Origin: Rhodopirellula maiorica SM1
GTDB lineage: Bacteria > Planctomycetota > Planctomycetia > Pirellulales > Pirellulaceae
Direction of reading: 5' to 3'
Assembly: GCF_000346295.1 (NCBI RefSeq)
Contig: NZ_ANOG01000534.1
Coordinates: forward strand, 1 to 38,932
DNA length: 38,932 bases
Shown: piece by piece, positions 1 to 7,393 of the stretch
Layout: each line of letters opens with the position of its first letter
Numbering within the stretch: the stretch's first letter is position 1
The notes under the pieces: generated by a model
What the model was told of the DNA's origin: nothing
The model's input: the letters and a program-made list of their open reading frames with translations, nothing else
The model's database searches: none
Position numbers and translations under genes: made by a program

Positions 1-422
1 GGTTCGGCGATCCTGAATGCCAACCGCTGCTGATGCGTTTGAAGACCGATTTGGTAGACGTGATCGAAGCAACGATCGACGGACGCCTGGCTGAACTCGA
101 ACCGCTGCAGTGGGACGAACGACCCAGCATTTGTGTCGTAATGGCAAGCGAAGGTTACCCCGGCGATTACGAAAAAGGACGTGTGATTAGCGGGTTGGAC
201 CGCGCTGCAGAGCTAACCGACGTCAAAGTTTTTCATGCGGGCACCGCCATCAAGGATGGCGAGGTCGTTAACGCCGGTGGTCGCGTGCTAGGTGTGACTG
301 CGATCGGAAATTCGATCAGCGGCGCGAAATTGCAAGCGTACAAGGCGGTCAAAGAAATTCGCTGGCAAGGCGCCTGGTGTCGTAAAGACATCAGCGACAA
401 GGCGCTGGAGCATTCCAAGTAA
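1..422 (+). CDS. purD: Phosphoribosylamine-glycine ligase (GAR synthetase), C-terminal part
   Basis: This is the 3' end of purD; the gene begins before the window and the frame is open from base 3. PurD joins phosphoribosylamine and glycine using ATP, the second step of purine synthesis, in the cytoplasm. The first visible residues read FGDPECQPLL, the conserved (R)FGDPE-QP-L segment of the ATP-grasp domain. The remaining ~130 residues match the usual GARS C-terminal domain (VMASEGYPGDYEKG, then FHAGTAIKDG and GGRVLGVTAIG). The stop is TAA at 420-422. An internal ATG at 33 is not the real start, because homology extends upstream of it. Identification is confident; the catalytic N-terminal part cannot be judged. 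Confidence 0.95.
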   Translation, partial: FGDPECQPLLMRLKTDLVDVIEATIDGRLAELEPLQWDERPSICVVMASEGYPGDYEKGRVISGLDRAAELTDVKVFHAGTAIKDGEVVNAGGRVLGVTAIGNSISGAKLQAYKAVKEIRWQGAWCRKDISDKALEHSK

Positions 423-450
423 TCGCATCACGATGGCTCATCTCTCTGTA

Positions 451-622
451 GCGAAACTCGCCAAGAGTTTCGGGGCGTGCCGTGGGATAGGCTTCCAGGC
501 TGTCATAGCATCCTCGACAGGCTGGAAGCCTATCCCACATTTACAGGCTAGAAGCCTATCCCGCATTCACAGGCTGGAAGCCTATGCTACGTCTCTTGCA
601 GCGAAAGTCGCCAAGTGTTTCG
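451..622. repeat. Composite intergenic repeat: hairpin plus three direct copies, flanked by a duplicated palindrome
   Basis: A ~22-bp unit (ACAGGCTGGAAGCCTATCCC...) occurs at 517-538, 543-564 and 569-590, with small differences. An inverted copy at 482-503 pairs with the first one (one mismatch, 13-nt loop). The array is bracketed by two copies of a 22-bp sequence, GCGAAACTCGCCAAGAGTTT and CG at 451-472 and a diverged copy at 601-622. The left copy is itself a hairpin (CGAAACTC/GAGTTTCG). It fills the gap between purD and the convergent HAD gene. A short open frame across it (433-654) is made only of repeat sequence and is not called as a gene. Confidence 0.85.
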
Positions 623-650
623 AGCTGCAAAAAGCCAGGGACGTCAATTC

Positions 651-1241
651 TTAGCCGGCTTTATAAAAGGTAAAGTCGCGGACATCGACGCAGTCCATTC
701 CGGCTCGTGCGGCGGCGTCGAGTCCGAGTGGCGAATCTTCGAATACCAGGCATGTCGCTGGAGCCACTTCGAGCCGTTCGGATGCTTTTAAAAACACATC
801 CGGTTCGGGTTTGTGTTTTTCGGTGTCCTCGGCTGTGACGACGGCGGCAAACAGCGATTCCATTTGCAAGTGTTTGATTTGGGCCCATACGCCTTCGCGG
901 TCGCCGCCGCTGGCCACAGCCATCGGCACGACGTTGTAATGGGCGTGGGCGATATCGCAAACGCGTTGCAGTGGCGTTAGCCGCGGAATCCGTCGGCGAA
1001 ACGCGAGTTCTTTTTCGACTCCCGCTACCTCGGGGTCGACATCGACCGATTGTTCTTCGGCCAAGACGCGAATGATTTTGTTGGTCGGCATGCCAGCCAT
1101 GCTATAGAACTGCTGTTCGGTAAACTCGATGCCAAATCGAGACATCGTTTCCCGCCATGCTTCGAAGTGCAGCGGCATCGAATCGGTGAGCGTACCATCA
1201 CAATCAAAGATCAATCCGCCATAGCGGCTAAGGTCATCCAC
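651..1241 (-). CDS. HAD-superfamily phosphatase, YqaB/beta-phosphoglucomutase-like
   Basis: A 196-residue cytoplasmic HAD hydrolase, close in length to E. coli YqaB (fructose-1-phosphatase, 188 residues). Motif I is DCDGTLTD (nucleophile D13, acid/base D15), motif II is S111 in ASGG, motif III is K144 in HKPEPD, and motif IV is VFEDSPLG (E168-D169). The segment ending GMDCVDVRDF also resembles YqaB. The cap region (about 20-85) is the small helical type used for sugar phosphates. The likely reaction is dephosphorylation of a small sugar phosphate; the exact substrate and any mutase activity are not shown by the sequence. It converges on purD and lies downstream of a separate minus-strand gene that has its own terminator. 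Confidence 0.85.
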   Translation of the reverse strand: MDDLSRYGGLIFDCDGTLTDSMPLHFEAWRETMSRFGIEFTEQQFYSMAGMPTNKIIRVLAEEQSVDVDPEVAGVEKELAFRRRIPRLTPLQRVCDIAHAHYNVVPMAVASGGDREGVWAQIKHLQMESLFAAVVTAEDTEKHKPEPDVFLKASERLEVAPATCLVFEDSPLGLDAAARAGMDCVDVRDFTFYKAG

Positions 1242-1286
1242 GTGTTTGTCCGTCGTGCTTCGGAAAATGGGTATCCATAAACGAAC

Positions 1287-1314
1287 GTGGCCAACCTCTT
1301 GCGAGATTGGCCAC
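1287..1314 (-). terminator. Probable intrinsic terminator of the cysteine-rich protein gene
   Basis: GTGGCCAA at the left and TTGGCCAC at the right form an inverted repeat, extended by CTC/GAG, around a 4-nt loop. It lies 33 bp past the stop of the upstream minus-strand gene. On that strand it is followed by a moderately U-rich run (GTTCGTTTATG), so termination is plausible but the tract is weak. Confidence 0.5.
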
Positions 1315-1346
1315 GAAAAACGTTACTCTCGTTTTGTCTGTCTAGA

Positions 1347-1901
1347 CTAGCGAGTGGTCATGGTTTCGAACAGCGAGTAATACGCATCTTCGCTGGGACG
1401 CGATGCTTGTGCAGGCGTCGGCAGCGAGTACGGTTGGGGGGATTCCGGGGCAACCGCTTCGACAGGCGTCGGAGCCGGAGGTGCCGGTGCGTACTCGATT
1501 GCCGGATGGGCACCGTGGGTGTCGCAGCAGGTTGCTTTCTTTTCGGCCGACCACGAGTACTCGCACTTGGGGCACTTGTAGTCTTTGGTCTTCAAGACGC
1601 AGATGCGGCGAGTTTTCGCACCATTGTTGCAAACCGCATCGCAGCTTCCCTTTTGCCAAGGGAAAACGACGCGTGGGATGCAGATCACTTTGGATTCGAC
1701 TTCGAAGCAAGTCTTCGTTTCATCGACCACGTCGACCGAAAAGTTGCAGCGATGGTCGCAGGCTGGGCATTTGGTGCAGCAGCCGGTTTGGTCGAGCAGT
1801 TTGTGACCGGATCCCGCGGCGGCTTGGTTCACGGCCAGTGGCATCGTGGCGATCGCGAGCAAGCCTGCGGCGAGCGTCATACGGAGAGTTTGATAGAACA
1901 T
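1347..1901 (-). CDS. Cysteine-rich exported protein of unknown function
   Basis: I do not recognise a named family. The chosen start is the ATG at 1901 because a purine-rich GGAAAGGA lies about 8 nt upstream and the protein then opens with a clean signal peptide (MFYQTLRMTLAAGLL..., likely cut near QAAAG). An in-frame start at 1937 would put 12 extra residues before it. The mature protein has 14 cysteines, many paired (GCCTKCPACDHRC, SCDAVC, KCPKCEYSW, TCC), suggesting disulfides or metal binding outside the cytoplasm. The C-terminal third is Pro/Ala-rich and probably disordered. A porin gene follows upstream on the same strand, separated by 75 bp. An envelope-associated structural role is only a guess. 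Confidence 0.8.
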   Translation of the reverse strand: MFYQTLRMTLAAGLLAIATMPLAVNQAAAGSGHKLLDQTGCCTKCPACDHRCNFSVDVVDETKTCFEVESKVICIPRVVFPWQKGSCDAVCNNGAKTRRICVLKTKDYKCPKCEYSWSAEKKATCCDTHGAHPAIEYAPAPPAPTPVEAVAPESPQPYSLPTPAQASRPSEDAYYSLFETMTTR

Positions 1902-1976
1902 TTTCGGGTCCTTTCCTTGGACAAATGATTGGATCAATTTTAAGCGGTGGGTGAGGTTTTGATTTTCAAGCCAGGC

Positions 1977-3575
1977 TTAGAAATCAGCCATGAAACGAAA
2001 ACCAAGTGTGGTGAAATCACCATCGATGCCTGCGGTCAACGGCACGGTAGTGCCGTCGGGACCACTGTTCTCTTGGCCTTGTCCACCGTTTTCGATCGAA
2101 CCCCAAATCAAGTTGGTTTGCACCTTCGAGTAGGCGGTCCAGTACCAATTCAATCCGGCGGTGACGGCGTGACCATCGCCCCCACGAATGTCTTCGTCGC
2201 TAAGGTCGAGGTAGTCGTAGCGTAGTGCCACGGCGACCGCACCCAAGCCCCGGCCGGTTCCGCCGGTGCAGCGGTCAACCAAGAAGAAATTCTCGAATGG
2301 TTTCACTCGATCAATCGTTCCCGACACGCGGTCCAAAGGAATGTGTTCGCCGGTCAGGAAGTACGACGCAAAAATGTAACCGCCGTGGAAGAACAAATCT
2401 TCGCCCGAGAATCCACCTGCCGCCTCACGTCCTACCCAGTTACCGTAGTATTCGCTGGTGATTTGCAACGCACCAATATTCAGCATGAATTCGTAGCCGA
2501 GTTGTTGGTAGTCCTCGGCGCCCAAGATGCGATTGGTGTTCCACCAACGTGAATCGGATCGCGCCAAAGGACGTGTGCGGAAACGAGCTTCGTTGGTGTT
2601 TTGGTCGGCGTCGGTTTGGCCATTGGGATCGGTGTCATTTGCGGATCCGGCGATCGCCAAGTGCAAATAGCCACGGCCACCGCTGACTTCATCGTACCAG
2701 GGGCTCGAAGCCAACCGGCCGTAAACACCGGCTTGCATATCGTCACCACGATAGCGTCCGTCGTTAACAACGTTTTCCAATAGAAAAACACCGTAACGCC
2801 AGTTGAACATCTCGTCATCGCTGTAGCCGTACATACATGCACCGAGGCGACGAGCGTCTTCGTTGAACGTCTCGACTGCCAAAGGACGCTCGGCAAAAAC
2901 GTTGTGACGGCTACTGTTCAGATGGTCCAGTCCGAGTGGACGCTTTTGGTTACCCAACAAGAATGTGTGGTTGCCCGGCAGGTGTTTCCAGCCAATGTAC
3001 GCGTCTTTCAACTCAGGCGAGTTAGGGTTGTTGAAATCGATTTGCAATCGATACAGCATGTTGCTCGGGATGTCGCCGGAAATCTCCATTCGCAACCGGC
3101 GGAAATCCCAGCGATCTTCGGGGTCATCCAGCGGATCGCCGGTTTCCAGGAAGTTGGTTCCCGCGTCGGATTCAATGAAGTTCCAGTGATCCAAGTGAAC
3201 ACGACCACCAATTTTCATGGTCGGTTTTTTCTTTTTGGCAGCCGATTCGTCGGCGAGTTTGTCTTGGTATTTTCCCCAAGACTCTTCCATCTCGTCGACG
3301 CGTTCGAGCAGCTCTTTGTAGTCGTTTGCGGGAACCGACTCGACAATCGGTCCTTCGACCGGTTCGCTCGACTCTTCACTACCAATCTCTCCGTCATCTA
3401 ACAGACCAAAAGGTTGGTTGTAAGTCGTTGCTTGAACCTGGCTGCCGCTCATGGTTGGGAACTCAATGGGGCCGTCGCCAAGTACCACTCCGGCCGATTG
3501 GGTCGCGAAAGCCAAGAAGACTCCCGCGGCCGCAAGCCGGGCTTGCAATTGGTTGGTACGAAACGTGATTCGCAT
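1977..3575 (-). CDS. Outer-membrane porin, phosphate-selective (OprO/OprP) type
   Basis: A 532-residue exported beta-barrel protein. The start is set at the ATG at 3575, which gives a signal peptide (MRITFRTNQLQARLAAAGVF...); a longer frame back to 3728 adds 51 residues without signal character. After the signal comes an acidic linker and a short coiled coil (KELLERVDEMEESWGKYQDK), as in trimeric porins that carry periplasmic helices. The barrel follows, with FRRLRMEISGDI, YRLQIDFN, DAYIGWKHLPG and LLGNQKRPLGLD, typical of phosphate-selective porin O/P proteins. It ends FRFMADF, with the terminal aromatic residue of outer-membrane proteins. It presumably admits anions or small solutes. I saw no Pho box upstream, so phosphate regulation is unsupported. 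Confidence 0.85.
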   Translation of the reverse strand: MRITFRTNQLQARLAAAGVFLAFATQSAGVVLGDGPIEFPTMSGSQVQATTYNQPFGLLDDGEIGSEESSEPVEGPIVESVPANDYKELLERVDEMEESWGKYQDKLADESAAKKKKPTMKIGGRVHLDHWNFIESDAGTNFLETGDPLDDPEDRWDFRRLRMEISGDIPSNMLYRLQIDFNNPNSPELKDAYIGWKHLPGNHTFLLGNQKRPLGLDHLNSSRHNVFAERPLAVETFNEDARRLGACMYGYSDDEMFNWRYGVFLLENVVNDGRYRGDDMQAGVYGRLASSPWYDEVSGGRGYLHLAIAGSANDTDPNGQTDADQNTNEARFRTRPLARSDSRWWNTNRILGAEDYQQLGYEFMLNIGALQITSEYYGNWVGREAAGGFSGEDLFFHGGYIFASYFLTGEHIPLDRVSGTIDRVKPFENFFLVDRCTGGTGRGLGAVAVALRYDYLDLSDEDIRGGDGHAVTAGLNWYWTAYSKVQTNLIWGSIENGGQGQENSGPDGTTVPLTAGIDGDFTTLGFRFMADF

Positions 3576-4078
3576 CGTCTTAAACTTCCATGTAATTGTA
3601 GTGGCAGGGCTGGTCAATCCGTCGGGATGGGGACCTTCGAAAAGGGCCAGCCACTTGTTTGCCGATCTGATAAGGCCAACCTCGTGTTGGCACTTGGAAC
3701 ACTCGCTGCTTTGACTTCGATGCGTCAAACGCCGTTGCCGAAATTAGCGGGGGTCCGTTGCTAGGGAATATCGGACCGGGTTGATCAAAACACCCATTCG
3801 AAGTGGGGTAATTGGCATCTGCTGAAAAATAGTCACTTTACGATCGATTCAGTTTTTCCAGCGGGATCAACAGCGTGTATCGTTAGATCTACTACAATCG
3901 ATAGAACATTATGAAGTTTCAGTAAAAGCATGTCGGTCTCGGTGCTGATGGATGATCCAAACCGCTCCATCTTGGCGTGTTGTGGCGTTTTAGAGCCCTT
4001 GTTCGCCTCGAAGCGGGCTCGGCGAGACTGACTGTGTGAAAAAACGGTGAAGCCATCCTCTTATCGGAAAATGTTCGT
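3576..4078. other. Divergent intergenic region, no gene seen
   Basis: About 500 bases between the divergent porin and lyase genes. It should hold promoters for both, but I found no convincing -35/-10 pair, operator or structured RNA. Short open frames here lack coding character. Confidence 0.5.
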
Positions 4079-5596
4079 ATGATCCGAACTTTCAATTGGA
4101 GGTTCCTTCGTTTGGGGGGACTCGTGTTGTCGGTCGTGGCATTGCATTCGTTGTCTCCAGCACAATCGTTACCGTCCGATGGCGAAGTGAAGGCGTCGCT
4201 GCATCGCGCCACGCGGTTGATGACCCAGCAGATTGCCGATCATGGCGGCTATGCTTGGGTATCGAGTGTTGATGGGCGTTTCAGCCATGGCGAAGGCGTC
4301 GCCGGAGCCGACCGTGTTTGGGTTCAGCCGCCGGGGACACCTGCCGTTGGACTCGCCTTCTTGGCCGCCTATCACGCTACCGGCGACGCCATTCATTTGG
4401 ATGCCGCCAAGGCGGTCGGCGGTGCATTGGTTCAAGGCCAATTGCAAAGCGGTGGCTGGGGATACTCGATCGAATTTGATCCCAAGCTGCGTGCCCGTTT
4501 ACCCTACCGTGTGCTGCTGAAGCAATCCGGTGCTTCGCTCTCGAAGACATTTACCGAGGCACCGACGCCGTATCCCGGTGGCTGGGATGTTTGGAGTAGG
4601 CGGCAGTTCAAATCCAATATGACGCTGATTGATGACGACACCACTCCCTGTGCGATTCGGTTTCTGTGCGAATTAGATCGCACACTCAAGTTCAAGGATG
4701 CGACCGTTCATGAAGCGGTTGAGTATGCACTGCGGTCGACGATGGCGGCTCAGTATCCCGGTGGCGCATGGGGGCACAACTACGACCGATTTTCAACCCA
4801 GCAGCCTAGTGTTGATCACTATCCCGTGATCTCAGCGAGTTATCCCGAATCGTGGAGCCGGACGTGGACAAAGTCGTTTGACGGATGCTACATGCTGAAC
4901 GATCGCATCACGCAAAATATGGTCGAAACGATGTTGTTTGCCTCCCGTGTTTACAACAACGAACGTTATCGCTGCAGTGCGTTGGCGGGAGGCGATTTTT
5001 TGTTGCGTGCGCAAATGCCGGAACCACAACCGGCCTGGGCCCAGCAGTACGATCGGCATATGCACCCAGCTTGGGATCGTAAATTCGAGCCGCCTGCGAT
5101 TTCGGGCCGCGAGTCTCAGGATGCACTGCGAACCTTGTTGGTCTTGTTTCGCGAAACAGGAGAAACGCGTTTTCTAGAGCCGGTGCCACGAGCGATTGCC
5201 TATCTGCGGACGTGTTTGCGAAGCGACGGCAAGCTCGCTCGCTACTACGAACTGAAAACGAATCGTCCAATCTATTTCAATAACGACTATCAAATTAGCT
5301 ACGACGACCGCAGCATGCCTGATCACTATGCGTTTGTCGTCGATTCGGATCTGGAAGCGATCGAGCGAGACTATCAAACGCTCGCGTCGGGCAAACCCTT
5401 GGTGCGGAACGCTCAAGTGAGTGATCAGCAGGTTGCGGACGTGATTCGCTCGCAATCCGCTAGCGGTGGTTGGTTAGAACAGGGTTTCGTACGCGACGAA
5501 CAGGGCAAAAAGGTGACGCCGAAGGAAGGCGTCGTGTCGTCGGCAACCATGATTGCAAACATCGAATTGCTCAGCCAATTTCTCGAGCAAAACTGA
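4079..5596 (+). CDS. Secreted pectate-lyase-like enzyme (PL10 / pectic acid lyase family)
   Basis: A 505-residue exported protein. A signal peptide (about residues 1-29, ending SLSPAQS) precedes an all-helical alpha/alpha toroid-like body. Family-like stretches are GGYAWVSSVDG (56-66), VWVQPPGTPAVGLAFL (80-95), SGGWGYSIEFD (124-134), IDDDTTPCAIRFL and YPGGAWGHNYDRF. These fit the PelA-type pectic acid lyases (PL10), which cleave polygalacturonate by beta-elimination. The length exceeds that of the bare catalytic domain, leaving a C-terminal segment (about 400-505) with a further SGGWLEQG repeat. It may act on algal uronate polymers, but the substrate is inferred only. The start has a weak ribosome-binding site. 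Another toroid-fold protein of unknown function is the main alternative. Confidence 0.7.
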   Translation: MIRTFNWRFLRLGGLVLSVVALHSLSPAQSLPSDGEVKASLHRATRLMTQQIADHGGYAWVSSVDGRFSHGEGVAGADRVWVQPPGTPAVGLAFLAAYHATGDAIHLDAAKAVGGALVQGQLQSGGWGYSIEFDPKLRARLPYRVLLKQSGASLSKTFTEAPTPYPGGWDVWSRRQFKSNMTLIDDDTTPCAIRFLCELDRTLKFKDATVHEAVEYALRSTMAAQYPGGAWGHNYDRFSTQQPSVDHYPVISASYPESWSRTWTKSFDGCYMLNDRITQNMVETMLFASRVYNNERYRCSALAGGDFLLRAQMPEPQPAWAQQYDRHMHPAWDRKFEPPAISGRESQDALRTLLVLFRETGETRFLEPVPRAIAYLRTCLRSDGKLARYYELKTNRPIYFNNDYQISYDDRSMPDHYAFVVDSDLEAIERDYQTLASGKPLVRNAQVSDQQVADVIRSQSASGGWLEQGFVRDEQGKKVTPKEGVVSSATMIANIELLSQFLEQN

Positions 5597-5641
5597 GCCA
5601 TGTCGCCTCAATCGTAGCGGAACTTGTTAAGATTTTTGAAT

Positions 5642-5705
5642 CCACTGGAGACTTCGGCCACTGGAGCCTTCGGCCACTGGAGCCTTCGGCCACTGGAGAC
5701 TTCAG
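5642..5705. repeat. Four tandem 16-bp repeats
   Basis: The unit CCACTGGAGCCTTCGG is repeated four times without spacers (5642-5657, 5658-5673, 5674-5689, 5690-5705). The outer two copies carry GAC in place of GCC. It lies between the lyase gene and dapB. The absence of spacers rules out a CRISPR. Confidence 0.9.
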
Positions 5706-5828
5706 ATCGTTCGCTACGGACAACGAGCGTCTTTGACGGTTAAACCGGCTGACTGTGAAACGACTAATTCAACAAGCCGCCTGCGGCTTCCGCTACCCCA
5801 GGCCATCGTCACGCGTTACATTAGCTGT

Positions 5829-6641
5829 ATGACTACTACATCAATCAAACTTGCTGTTCATGGTGCCGCGGGACGAATGGGGCGACGCGTTGTTGCTCTG
5901 GCTTCGGAAGACACCGAATTCCAAATCGTTGCGGCGATCGATCACGCGGGAAACCCACTGCTAGGCCAAGATGCCGGAGCGGTCGCTGGGTTCGCGCCCA
6001 TCGGAGTAGCGCTTTCGTCGGATTGGCCCGAAGAAGTCGATGTGGTGATCGATTTCTCGCTTCCCGAAGCCCTGAATCATTGCATCGAAACGTGTGTCGA
6101 GGCGAGCACTCCGTTGGTGGTCGCCACCACTGGGCTGAGCGACGAGCAGAAAACAAAGCTCGAAGCTGCCGCAACACTGATCCCCATCGTTTGGGCGCCA
6201 AGCATGTCGTTGGCGGTCAATTTGACGATGAAGTTGGCCGAGCAGGTTGCGGATACGCTGGGGGATGTCCAGGGTGGCTTGGATGTCGAAATCATCGAAC
6301 GTCACCATCGTTTCAAAGCCGATGCCCCCAGCGGCACCGCGCTGAAGTTTGGTGAATTGATCGGTAAGAAACTGAGCGATGAAACGCTGCATATTCACGG
6401 CCGCGAAGGTCACACCGGCGAACGCACGCGAAACGAAATTGGTTACCACGCGGTCCGTGTCGGCGATAATCCCGGTGAACATACGATTGTGTTCGGGATG
6501 CTGGGCGAGAAAATTGAATTGAACGTCGCCGCTAGCAATCGTGATTGTTATGCCGCCGGAGCTCTGGCGGCAGCAAAATGGCTGCAAGGCCGACCCAAGG
6601 GACTCTACAACATGTTCGACGTGCTGGGGCTCGAGTCGTAG
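5829..6641 (+). CDS. dapB: 4-hydroxy-tetrahydrodipicolinate reductase
   Basis: This cytoplasmic enzyme reduces hydroxy-tetrahydrodipicolinate with NAD(P)H in the diaminopimelate/lysine pathway, which supplies lysine and cell-wall precursor. From the ATG at 5829 the protein is 270 residues, the normal DapB length. An in-frame start at 5733 would add 32 residues of non-conserved sequence running through intergenic DNA. The Rossmann motif GAAGRMG is at 12-18. The catalytic signature ERHHRFKADAPSGTA places H159 and K163 exactly as in E. coli DapB. VVATTGLS and WAPSMSLAVN are also diagnostic. It stands alone with repeats on both sides, not in a lysine operon. Confidence 0.97.
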   Translation: MTTTSIKLAVHGAAGRMGRRVVALASEDTEFQIVAAIDHAGNPLLGQDAGAVAGFAPIGVALSSDWPEEVDVVIDFSLPEALNHCIETCVEASTPLVVATTGLSDEQKTKLEAAATLIPIVWAPSMSLAVNLTMKLAEQVADTLGDVQGGLDVEIIERHHRFKADAPSGTALKFGELIGKKLSDETLHIHGREGHTGERTRNEIGYHAVRVGDNPGEHTIVFGMLGEKIELNVAASNRDCYAAGALAAAKWLQGRPKGLYNMFDVLGLES

Positions 6642-6644
6642 CTA

Positions 6645-6763
6645 GCAGGCTATTGATTTAGTCGAAAGGCAAATCGCATTTGTGAGCCGAGGGCCGTAAG
6701 GCACCGGGTAATGCGTGGAACCCGGCCGCTGACGCGCGGGCGGCTCATTAAATCAACAGCCCG
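6645..6763. repeat. REP/MITE-like palindromic element after dapB
   Basis: The ends GGCTATTGATTTA (6648-6660) and TAAATCAACAGCC (6749-6761) are inverted repeats with one mismatch. Inside them, GAGCCGAGGGCC near 6684 faces GGGCGGCTC near 6738, with CCGGGT/ACCCGG in between. The whole ~115-bp element can fold into one long hairpin. It begins 4 bp after the dapB stop. No coding sequence is seen in it. Confidence 0.75.
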
Positions 6764-6811
6764 TCAGTGGTGAATCGGCGGAGCTGCTCTGCTCGGTCTT
6801 GAAGTATCTTT

Positions 6812-7177
6812 ATGGCAAAGTGTGACCAAGGCTATTTGTGCGAAGTCTGTGGCCAGGACGTGGCGGCGATCGTCGATAGCGATCTGTATCTCCGCTACGT
6901 GATTGGCGAGCTTGATCCCGAGGTGCTGCACACCACACCCGAGCGGCATCTTCGCTGTAACCCGGTGCTCGCTCAATTTATCGACCACCCGGACTTTGAT
7001 CGCGTCGTGGTCACGGGCGAGATGGGGCTGGCGAATCTCGATCCCGACTTTGTGGCCGAGCGAGTCGCGCTGATAACGCGTGGCTACGAGCGGCTGCGTG
7101 AGATCGCCGCCAGCGAGGGAGATCGGGACGTCACGTCGTACCCGCTGCCCGAAGTGATCGACCGCTATCGCCAATAA
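6812..7177 (+). CDS. Small conserved-looking Cys/His protein, function unknown
   Basis: A 121-residue soluble protein with no signal peptide or membrane helix. I do not recognise a named family. It has a cysteine cluster at the N-terminus (C4, C10, C13 in YLCEVCGQDV) and a second cluster at H40, H46 and C49 (LHTTPERHLRC), which could together bind zinc. The rest is mixed alpha/beta with an acidic tail. Codon use and composition match the neighbours, there is a weak purine-rich site ahead of the ATG, and the opposite strand offers only a shadow frame, so it is probably real. It is a single gene between dapB and the MFS gene; context gives no role. Confidence 0.75.
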   Translation: MAKCDQGYLCEVCGQDVAAIVDSDLYLRYVIGELDPEVLHTTPERHLRCNPVLAQFIDHPDFDRVVVTGEMGLANLDPDFVAERVALITRGYERLREIAASEGDRDVTSYPLPEVIDRYRQ

Positions 7178-7393
7178 ACGGACGTCGCACCCATCGTCTA
7201 GTGGCGGTGGTGTGTTTGGCAATTGTGTGTTTTTCGTGAAGCTTTTCCTGCGACACTCCCCTGCCCTTTCCCAAACCTGTCCTGTCCCAAGCTGGCGCGG
7301 CCGCGGTTCTCATCGGCGTCGCGGCGGGAGGGGCGTTTCTGCTAAGATTTCGCGGTCCCCCGAAAATGTGACCCCTTCATCAAGCGAAAAAAC

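Noticed and set aside
517-590. Possible CRISPR-like direct repeats
   Set aside because: Copies are separated by only 4 nt and one copy is inverted; there are no spacers of normal length and no cas genes.
433-654. Open frame of 73 codons
   Set aside because: It runs through the repeat array and ends at the convergent gene; composition is dictated by the repeats.
1287-1928. Long open frame of 213 codons antisense to the cysteine-rich gene
   Set aside because: Arg/Gly-rich shadow of the minus-strand gene, which has a ribosome-binding site and signal peptide.
3919-4212. Minus-strand open frame of 97 codons overlapping the lyase start
   Set aside because: No recognisable protein features; overlaps the signal peptide region of a well-supported gene.
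7190-7205. CCCATCGTCTAGTGGC, resembling the 5' acceptor/D-arm part of a Glu/Gln tRNA
   Set aside because: Only about 16 bases match; there is no anticodon arm, T-loop or closing acceptor strand downstream. It may be chance or a tiny tRNA remnant.
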